Source: Halichondria panicea (Eukaryota > Porifera > Demospongiae > Suberitida > Halichondriidae). Taken from it: a stretch of DNA of 64,000 nucleotides. Where the stretch lies: positions 248,001-312,000 of the forward strand of contig NC_087381.1 of NCBI RefSeq assembly GCF_963675165.1. Reading direction: 5' to 3'. The position numbers and the translations under genes are program-made. Below are positions 55,806 to 64,000 of this stretch, piece by piece. Position 1 is the stretch's first letter. Each line of letters opens with the position of its first letter. The notes below the pieces were generated by a model, which ran no database searches, was not told the DNA's origin, and worked only from the letters and a program-made list of their open reading frames with translations.

Positions 55806-56408
55806 ATAACAACAATGATCTCCTCTGTACTACCTCTAATCTGTCCCCCCCTCTATAGATGATGATAACGACTCGGACGGTGAAGGTCATGTGACTAACA
55901 TGTGCAGTGTGGTGTGGGAGGGGGTGGTCCACGACAGGGCGTTCAATGATTGGAGGGTGCGTAACTTCCCCACCGAGCCTCTCGCACGAGATCATCTCAA
56001 GCGACATAAGATTGAACATTATTGGGACCTGGCGCTGAGTCAGCGAATTGTGGAGCAGGAAGAGGAGGAGTCTTGATCACATGATCACATGATATAGTCA
56101 CATGACATATTGGACATTATACATGACTTTTTGTAGATATCATATAATTATTATGAACTTGGTTAAGAATATCTAATTATAGGTCATTATTTTAATTTTC
56201 TTTGATTAAAATAATAGTATGTATAATTATGTAGAGGTGAAGATGCTGTTTGTTATTAATTACTTGTTGTCAATTTATCAATAAATTTGTTAAGTATCAG
56301 AATAGTGAAAGTAAATAAAAGGATCGAAGAGATAATATAATGACTGTTTTGTGGTTTTATGTGGTCAAATGTTCAGTCATGTGATTAAACTAAGAGTCAT
56401 GTGATGGA

Positions 56409-57125
56409 CTATTTCCCTGTAGATCCATAGCCGCCCGTCCCTCTCTCAGTGTTGTCAAGAGAATCCATTTCCACAACAGGTGGTGTGAATATTCTCTCCA
56501 GAACAAGTTGTGCAATTCTGTCGCCTTTTTGGACTTTGTACTCTTGTTTCGCCAAGTTGAATAGCACGACGCCGACGTTGCCACGGTAATCATAGTCAAT
56601 CACACCAGCGCCGACATCTATATGGTGTTTCCATGACAACCCTGAGCGAGGAGCTGTACGTGTGTGGGTGGGAGTGAAATATTAAAAAACATAGAACACA
56701 AAATTCTCACCTACCCTCCCATAGCAACCCTCAGGTACGGCTATGGCGATGTCAGTTTTCACCAGAGCTTTGCCTTCAGGACAAATGGTTACATCTTGAG
56801 CACTGTGAGAAGGGATGGCAGTAAAAAAATCCATTATATGGACGGATTACGTACCTGTACAGGTCGTAGCCGGCTGCAAAGGGGGATCCCCTAGTCGGTA
56901 ATGTGGCTTTGTCACTCAGTCTCTTCACCTGGAGGGTCTGATCAGCTGCCGGTCGCGACTTCTTTGGGGAACTGCCCATATCCACTGCAAGGAAGAGAAC
57001 GATAATATTTATTACAACAGACTGCTAGCTGCAAGGCTATGCATGCACGGTAGCTAAGGAAGCTTACAGGTTTTATTCTGGGTGTTAGTATAGTCAGAGA
57101 GGGGAGAAGGAGCAACCACAGCCAT
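56409..57125 (-). CDS. DUT: Deoxyuridine 5'-triphosphate nucleotidohydrolase (dUTPase)
   Basis: Minus-strand exons 57125-57068, 56984-56855, 56802-56711 and 56653-56409 give 174 residues with phases closing. The enzyme hydrolyses dUTP to dUMP and PPi, which keeps uracil out of DNA and feeds thymidylate synthesis. All five trimeric dUTPase motifs are present: [54 protein letters not shown] and [11 protein letters not shown], the last closing the active site. The N-terminus ([20 protein letters not shown]) is short and not clearly a targeting peptide. A SPKKSRP stretch resembles the nuclear form's N-terminus. Length is normal for the family. It lies head-to-head with SPPL2, and a MITE has inserted ~85 bp upstream of the start. 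Confidence 0.95.
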
Positions 57126-57210
57126 CTTTTTTAGTAGAGACCTTCTTGTACGTATTGTAGAGAGTACGAGTAGGGTGGATAATTTCATTATAATATCTCC
57201 CGCCGCCTGC

Positions 57211-57527
57211 TAGTTGGGCGGAGCCCGACCGTCCCTGACGGGAGGTCGGGTTGCAAGCCTATCTGGGATTTGTTCTGCGCATTATGTAGTACTGCTATGA
57301 ATATTATTATTCTCAAGTGGGTGTTAACCGACTTGATGACGTGAAACCACAAGGATGGCACAGCAATACTGCATGCGGTTTTGCAACTAGATGCAAGCGG
57401 AAGTGTAACCAAGCCACGTGAAAAATGCTGCAATCTGATAGGGCGCCACTATAGTGGCGCTAGAACAAATCCCAGATAGGCTTGCAACCCGACCTCCCGT
57501 CAGGGACGGTCGGGCTCCGCCCAACTA
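57211..57527. mobile_element. 317-bp MITE with 66-bp perfect inverted repeats and 9-bp target duplication
   Basis: The ends are TAGTTGGGCGGAGCCCGACC and its reverse complement, and the arms are identical for 66 bases. GCCGCCTGC occurs immediately outside both ends (57,202-57,210 and 57,528-57,536), a perfect 9-bp target-site duplication. Long inverted repeats with a 9-bp duplication are characteristic of Mutator-like elements. The interior (~185 bp) has no coding capacity. The perfect arms indicate a recent insertion or strong sequence maintenance. It lies in the shared upstream region of dUTPase and SPPL2. Confidence 0.92.
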
Positions 57528-57843
57528 GCCGCCTGCAACTTTTTCCTTCACGTGGCCTGGCATATGGATGTGGTCAATAAGTAATTAATAGTAAGAGTAT
57601 TCTTATCTACTCTTGATGTGGTAAAACTTTTCGGCTACTCCTTTGCGTTTTTTTCTCCATCAGAGAAAATACGGGAGAGTTGGGAAGAAAAAGAAGAAGC
57701 TCTTATAAGGTTTCCTATGACGTCACTATGTTCCGAAATCAATAATGGTTTTGTACTATGGCGACCTATACCATACGTAAGGCTTGTAAACACAACACGG
57801 AACACAGCAACAGAGTAGCTAGCTAGACTCTGCCTGTTCTACA

Positions 57844-59568
57844 ATGGACAGCTCTAGGCTATGGATGTCTACCCTACTGGTTGTGCTCATACTTTATTTG
57901 GTGAGTCATTAAATAACAGCAAGTTTCTAGTCAGTATCTATAAGTTAAGTTATTAAAGTAGTGTGTTTGTGTATAATTATTCTGAATCTATTTACTGTAT
58001 TACTTATTAGTACCTATATCCTGCAGGCCCCTCCCACCTGTGCCAACTATGCTGTCCTCTCAGTCACTAGGCACCCAGCTAGCAATGAGACACAACACAA
58101 GTTTTGCTCCGTGTACAATCCTGACCACACACACCTAGACACACTGTCACAGCCATCACAAAACGACTACGTTCTTGCCGTTCAAAATACTTCACTGTAT
58201 GACCCGTACGGATGTGCCCCTCCCCCTTCTGACCTCGTGGCTAATAAAACACTTATTGTATTACGTGGAAATTGTACTTATAGTGAAAAAGCGTACCTAG
58301 CACAGGGAGCGTCTGCCGCCATGTTGGTGGTTGTGTATGATGAGAAGACCATGTCCAGTCCGTCGCTGAATGATAGTATAACGATACCAGTGCTCATGGT
58401 GAACAACGAGACTGGCCGTCTATTACTGGTACGTGTGTGTATGTGCGTGGGTGGGTGTGTGTGTGGGTGTATCTAACGTATATACATGTAGAGTGTTATG
58501 CAAATGCTTTGGAATGTCTTTCTGTTATTATTGCTCATTCAATGTAAATACACTATACACGTGTTTAGCCAACACTTTCACTCTTTTCAGGAGAATATTT
58601 CCACTGCTCCGCTATATTTCTATGGTTACCTCCTGCCTGCTGTGGCCTTTGACCCTAGCGCTGTCGTTCTTCTGCTGATTGCCGTGGTAACCGTGTTTCT
58701 AGGTTCATTCATCGCCAACACACCTTATGAGTTTATGAGGTACTTTCCGCATATAATAATTAAACAAGTCCATAACTTGAGTTAGGAGAATACTAGCACT
58801 GTATTTAGTAGCTTCGGTGGTTTAATTTTATTATGAAAGCCCCAAATAAGTTAAGATTGTCCAATGAATTAAAAAGATTTATCTCTTGAAAGGCCTATCT
58901 ATCTAACGATGTCTTCTTTCATTTTTTTGCCAAGAAGATCTGATTTGCCCACACACCACACACCACCACCCCCCACACACACACACACCACCCCCCCTAC
59001 ACACACACACACACACAGGTACGGTGTACTGTTGAGGAAAGGAGAGAATTGTGACAGCGTTGAACACAATAGTGGTAGTGGTGGGCTGGAGAAGGTATCT
59101 GTTGTGGGTGTGGTCATGGGTGTGGCTTTAATGCTGGTTGTCGTGTGTGGCATGTTGCTACTCCTCTACTTCTTCTATTACCCCATGGGTGAGTCATGTG
59201 ATCGTCAAATGTTGCTTTCCCTCGAAATTCCTATCTTTGAGAGCCTGTAATTAATTTTGTGTTCAGATGTTCCAATTTCAAAACTAATTGATGCATTCAA
59301 TAGCTCTCAGAATTAGCTTTCCAATGGTGTGCTTAGATACATTTATAGTTAATAGTATGTTAAGTACTGTAAGGTGTACATTTCTAACATTAATTTGTTG
59401 TCCTTTTTATTCGAGACCTTGTTTCACCATTCAGTGTACATAGCGTTGGCTGCATACAGTCTGGCTGCTGTATACGCCCTCTACCACCTCCTCTCTTCCT
59501 TTGTTGCCGTCATACCTGTCGTGAATGACAAGTGTAGGTGAGTTCCAAGCAATACCATATCACCCCCC

Positions 59569-59611
<43 letters not shown>

Positions 59612-61419
59612 CCTCCCACACACACACTACACACACACAGACTCCCACCTAACAAGCTACCTATACTAAACTATCGTCCCAGCCCACTATTCCCTGCCAC
59701 TATCCTCGTCTCTGTTGCCATAGTAACTTGGTGGGTGGTGGAACGCCACGCCCCCTACGCCTGGGTACTACAAGACATCCTTGGTTTTGCTTTCATCACT
59801 CTACTATATCAAAAGCTGAGTTTCCTCCGGCCTTGGATGGTGGCTCTGATCATGTGTGTGCTCTTCTTCTACGACATCTTTATGGTCTTTATCACTCCAT
59901 TCTTCACAAAGGTATGTTCATAGTACTGATGTCATTTCTTTTAATACATTAAGAAAGTAGCGATTTGTTGCAGAATAATATAACTTAGCAATGCCTTAAG
60001 TTCAGTAAGAAATTATTATAGAGCGATAAGTATTATTGCAACTTTAACTCTAGCTGTAACCATGCGGTTAAAATGATATCGATTTTTAAAAATCATTGAA
60101 ATTGGATTTTTCCAATTTCCTGTCCCCCCTCATACCTGATAGAATGGTGTAAGTGTGATGGAGACGGCCGCTCTTGGTCCACCCGGCAGTACAGAAAAAC
60201 TTCCTCTTGTTTTCACTGTCATCAAGTTTATATATCCCACTCAACTTGACATTATCTGCTCTGCCTTGCGGCCATACGGTCTCCTTGGTTACGGGGACGT
60301 TGGTATCCCTGGGTTACTCGTTACGTTGGGATTGAAACATGATCTCCAGTTCAGACGAGGAAAGTGTTTCAAGATCTATTATGCAACTGCAGGCATTGGT
60401 GAGTGTGGGTATTTAGAGGGCGGCCTATTGTTGAGGATTTTGTGATCAAGGGCGACTTATTGTTGAGGATTGTATGTTTCTGAGATTGAGGGCGTCTTTA
60501 GATTGAGGGCGTTCTTAGACTGAATATGTGCATAGGAAAACTTTGGTTTTTCAAACAGGAAACGTAATTATGTAATTAGTACATGTAGAAGCTGTGAGTT
60601 GCATTAAAATGGCATTTTCCATTTTCCTTTCTCTGTGTGCAGCTTACACTATTGGGCTAATGTGCACGTACATTGCACTGACCTTTATGAAGACGGCACA
60701 GCCAGCTCTGCTCTATTTAGTGCCCACTACCCTCCTCTCTGTGGTGGCTGTGTCCTTGCTACGACGAGAGTTCCGTCTGTTCTTCACTGGGAAACAAAAA
60801 GTAATAACCTTAACTAGCATGTAACACAAGTTATGGCCGTTTAAAGATGCTACACTAGCCCGAATTTCAACTTTTTGAAAAATGCAGCCATAACTTAAGT
60901 TCCGGTGACCCAATTTGTGGTTTTCTGAAAGCTTAAAAGAAGCTTCAGTTGGTATGTTCAAATCAAATATCATTTTTTGACTCATTTTTGACAAAATACC
61001 GTGGGCTATAGCCCATGGTCATTAGCTGAAAATAGGAAATTTGGTCATGTTGCAAATTTGAAAGTTAAACATTTCATTTTAAAGAGCTCCTTTTAAGCTT
61101 TCAGAAAATCAGAAAATTATTGAAATTGGATCATTGTAACACAAATTATGGCTGTTCAAAGATGCTGCTTCACTACAGCACATAAACTGTGTCTCATTAA
61201 TAAACTGCTTCTTATGATGCACTCTCATTGTTATTGAATGTATCCTGTAGTTGGCAACTATACACAAGACATTGTATGATGAAATGTACTCCTTCTCTCT
61301 TGGTGTGTATGCAGGTAAACACAGCAGCTGGTCACTGTCAGGAGGACTCTGGTGTCCGTAGCGATGGCGGACAAGACACAGACTCTGAGAAAAGTCCGCT
61401 AGTGAATGCTACTACTTAA
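57844..61419 (+). CDS. SPPL2: Signal peptide peptidase-like 2 intramembrane aspartyl protease
   Basis: Nine exons: 57844-57900, 58027-58428, 58591-58739, 59019-59188, 59435-59537, 59641-59911, 60143-60398, 60643-60800, 61315-61419. Phases close and give 556 residues. GxGD-type protease that cleaves type II membrane proteins in endosomes and lysosomes or the late secretory pathway. Exon 1 encodes a signal peptide (LWMSTLLVVLILYL). Residues ~20-155 form a protease-associated (PA) luminal domain with N-glycosylation sites (NKT, NCT, NDS) ahead of the membrane core. The catalytic YD (FFYDIFMVFITP, Asp ~372), GYGD (LLGYGDVGIPGLL, Asp ~436) and PAL (QPALLYLVP, Pro ~490) motifs are intact. Unlike the usual GFGD, the second motif is GYGD. 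The short acidic tail ends KSPLVNATT. Introns carry GT-rich starts and CA-rich ends. Confidence 0.95.
60825..61175 (+). repeat. Fold-back repeat, family 1, in SPPL2 intron 8
   Basis: The arms include ACAAGTTATGGCCGTTTAAA, GGTTTTCTGAAAGCTTAAAA on the left and TTTTAAGCTTTCAGAAAATC, CACAAATTATGGCTGTTCAA on the right. The centre has ACCGTGGGCTATAGCCCATG. This copy is closely related to the NAXE intron 2 element. Confidence 0.8.
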
Positions 61420-61447
61420 GAATTTATGGAACTAATGTACATTCATG

Positions 61448-62246
<799 letters not shown>

Positions 62247-63107
62247 ATGATGTTCTCAAAAGAAAGAGCAGTCAAATTTCTGGCTGATGTTTTGGGCATA
62301 TCTGATGCAGAACAGCTCCTAAAAGAAGATCGATTGAAGTTGCTATCGACAATCATGGAAGCATACCAGGCAAAGATCCCCTTCCAAAGTCTCTCTCTAA
62401 TGACGGAGCCCCTTAGCAACCGTCGTCGACCAACCATTGAGGAGAGCGTGGCAGAAGTGGAAGCCGGCAAAGGTGGTCTGTGTTATTCCGTGAACGTCTT
62501 CTTGAAGATCCTATTTGACGCATTGGGTTATACAACGTACCATACTATGGCAACTTGCATGGATCTCGACAACAACCACATCATGACCATAGCTAAGGAC
62601 GTTGTTGCAGCTGGTGACAGATATATTGTAGACTCAGGTACCGGATTTCATACTTCTGTGATTCCATTGGATTTCGAGACCGAGTCTCCAGTTCATGATG
62701 ACTGTTTTTTGAAGTACAAATACGCCTGGGAGGACGGACTACTTAAGAGATACAATCTCCGCGGTGAGAGGAAAGGAGAGGGGAAATGGGAAGTATTCTG
62801 TGTGAGTGATATGGTTCCAAAAGATTTGGCCTGTTTTGAGGCCCCAATGTGTCAGGTGTACACCGATCCGAGCAAAATTCCATTCCATACGAGCATGAGA
62901 GCAATCAAGTTCCCAAACCAGAAGGCAGTTTGTATTTGCGACATGAAGCTTCTCGTTGAAGACGACAAGCACACATTCCAAGAGACGAAGTTTTCGTCGG
63001 AAGGAGAATTTTTGGATGCAGTGAAGGAGCACTTTCCATTGCTAGTGGAGGATGCAAAGAAGGCATTGACCAACTGGACACCCAATGGAGAATCTAGCAT
63101 TGAATAG
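62247..63107 (+). CDS. Arylamine N-acetyltransferase
   Basis: Single-exon gene of 286 residues. The family transfers acetyl from acetyl-CoA to arylamines and hydrazines through a Cys-His-Asp triad in the cytosol. The catalytic Cys79 lies in GKGGLCYSVNVFLKIL (the family has RGGxC), His111 in DNNHIMTIAK and Asp129 in YIVDSGTG. The N-terminal IPFQSLSLM helix motif is also present (the usual form is IPFENL). A second ATG directly follows the first, so the start may be residue 2. The gene is followed after 93 bp by a paralogue. The absence of introns, in contrast to its neighbours, fits the intronless coding exon of animal NATs but could also reflect acquisition by transfer, which cannot be decided here. 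Confidence 0.9.
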   Translation: MMFSKERAVKFLADVLGISDAEQLLKEDRLKLLSTIMEAYQAKIPFQSLSLMTEPLSNRRRPTIEESVAEVEAGKGGLCYSVNVFLKILFDALGYTTYHTMATCMDLDNNHIMTIAKDVVAAGDRYIVDSGTGFHTSVIPLDFETESPVHDDCFLKYKYAWEDGLLKRYNLRGERKGEGKWEVFCVSDMVPKDLACFEAPMCQVYTDPSKIPFHTSMRAIKFPNQKAVCICDMKLLVEDDKHTFQETKFSSEGEFLDAVKEHFPLLVEDAKKALTNWTPNGESSIE

Positions 63108-63200
63108 AAGAGACAATTGTACATTTTTATACAGTCAGTAATTTTTGTGGTTTAGTAACTATCTTTGGTATGCAAACTGAACATGTGACCTAATTAGTTT

Positions 63201-64000
63201 ATGCCAATGGACCAAGTTGAATCAATATCATTTGTGACAAACAATCTTTGCATACCTGATGTGCAGAGGAAACTCAATGAAAGCAAATATGAGCTCCTAT
63301 GTGAGATAGTGAGGGCCTTTCATGAGAAGATACCATTTCAAAGCCTTACGTTGCTATCTGTACCACTCCCAAAACGTCGCAAACCAATACTAGACGAAAT
63401 TCTCAGCGATATCCAATCATTCAAAGGAGGTCTTTGCTATACAATTAATACGTTTTCGAAGTTGTTGCTGGAAGCTCTGGGCTATAACGTGTTCCATGTA
63501 TTGAGTACTGTAAAATTTCCGGACAATCACATGATCACAATAGCTTGTATCAATGGAGTCAAGTATTTAGTCGAGAATGGGTGTGGTTACCCCACCCTGC
63601 AACCAATCCCACTCGATTTCAAAGATGAATCTCTGGTTTACGAAAACTCGTTTATCAAGTTCAAGTTGGTATGGGTTAGTGAAGATGTAATTGAACGACG
63701 GCAGACGTTTCTAACACCAAACTCCACCTGGCAATTTTTCTATTCTTTTAGTATGAGGCCGAGAGAACTTCACGAATTTGATGGACCAATGATAGTTGCC
63801 TATACAGATCCGAATGCTATTCCATTTCATGTCTCTTTCAGAGCAATGAAGTTTTGCAACGGAAAAGCAATTGGTATTCGTGATATGACTTTCCTTGAAG
63901 AAGGTGACAATCACATACTCCACGAGTTTCCGATCTCTTCTGAAGCTGAACTATTGGACACAGTAAAGAAGCACTTTCCAGCGCTTGAAGATACTGCAAG
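63201..64000 (+). CDS. Arylamine N-acetyltransferase paralogue, 3' end outside window
   Basis: An open frame from ATG 63,201 runs past the window end without a stop (266 residues seen). It aligns with the upstream gene throughout: HEKIPFQSLTLLS, SFKGGLCYTINTFSKLLLEA, DNHMITIA, PLDF, YTDPNAIPFHVSFRAMKF and a KKHFPALED tail. Cys79 and His110 are conserved. At the position of the catalytic Asp (VDSG in the neighbour) it reads VENG, so Glu or Asn occupies the triad position. The enzyme may be altered in activity or inactive. The tandem arrangement indicates local duplication followed by divergence. An alternative start at ATG 63,207 cannot be excluded. Confidence 0.88.
   Translation, partial: MPMDQVESISFVTNNLCIPDVQRKLNESKYELLCEIVRAFHEKIPFQSLTLLSVPLPKRRKPILDEILSDIQSFKGGLCYTINTFSKLLLEALGYNVFHVLSTVKFPDNHMITIACINGVKYLVENGCGYPTLQPIPLDFKDESLVYENSFIKFKLVWVSEDVIERRQTFLTPNSTWQFFYSFSMRPRELHEFDGPMIVAYTDPNAIPFHVSFRAMKFCNGKAIGIRDMTFLEEGDNHILHEFPISSEAELLDTVKKHFPALEDTA

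Larger units (their letters stand above)
53414..56076 (+). pseudogene. Second copy of PRPF3 exons 8-12, frameshifted
   Basis: Exons 53414-53649, 54039-54139, 54387-54619, 55010-55084 and 55859-56076 correspond one to one with PRPF3 exons 8-12, with nearly identical sequence and splice sites. The first is 236 bases long against 238: two bases are lost in the GAGAAAC-AAGAG stretch near 53,612, which changes the frame and gives a TGA at 53,631. The other four exons remain open and almost unchanged, including the final [19 protein letters not shown]. The PRPF3 5' half is not present here. It is a partial duplicate that cannot yield a full Prp3 unless spliced from the true gene's upstream exons. 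The high conservation implies a recent origin. Confidence 0.88.

Overview
This is a eukaryotic, almost certainly metazoan, nuclear window. The genes have many short exons with canonical GT-AG introns, some only about 50 bases long, and several are metazoan orthologues: class V myosin, PRPF3, NAXE, SPPL2, dUTPase and DHFR. The compact gene spacing, the very small introns and the many intronic fold-back repeats fit an early-branching animal. A sponge is my best guess, inferred from overall character and not from a diagnostic marker.

Layout. 1-330: the last two exons of dihydrofolate reductase. 331-14,000: a gene-poor zone full of decayed, repeatedly duplicated exon-like units in both orientations. 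They encode SAP-like, basic/coiled-coil, chromodomain-like and Cys/His-knuckle-like peptides, mixed with palindromic repeats. 14,700-16,880: a 179-bp tandem array between two 28-bp direct repeats. 16,900-19,700: little that can be recognised. 19,704-21,626: NAXE. 21,630-24,840: intergenic, with two small transposon-like elements. 24,839-26,278 (minus): an intronless protein with TPR-like helices. 26,567-36,652: class V myosin in 25 exons. 37,007-41,198 (minus): a divergent VPS4-type AAA ATPase. 41,319-49,798: PRPF3 in 12 exons, with two small membrane-protein genes on the opposite strand inside intron 7. 50,100-56,340: a rearranged duplication carrying a broken CYB5RL-like gene, a truncated copy of one nested membrane gene, a third intact membrane gene of that family and a frameshifted second copy of the PRPF3 3' half. 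56,409-57,125 (minus): dUTPase. 57,844-61,419: SPPL2-type intramembrane protease. 62,247-63,107 and 63,201-end: a tandem pair of arylamine N-acetyltransferase genes.

Organisation. Three gene pairs are head-to-head with short shared upstream regions: TPR protein/myosin V (288 bp), VPS4-like/PRPF3 (120 bp) and dUTPase/SPPL2 (718 bp, with a MITE inserted). Most genes are housekeeping and unrelated in pathway. DHFR and dUTPase both serve thymidylate and dUTP metabolism, but they lie 56 kb apart. Two families of long inverted repeats recur in the introns of nearly every multi-exon gene.

The most interesting signals are: the PRPF3 duplication with its nested membrane-gene family; the intronic fold-back repeat family; the SAP/chromodomain exon nest; the 179-bp array with a dimeric higher-order pattern; three MITEs with 9-bp target-site duplications; and an N-acetyltransferase paralogue with Glu in place of the catalytic Asp. 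Exon boundaries were derived by eye from splice consensus and reading phase. Phases close in every gene called intact, but no transcript evidence was available.
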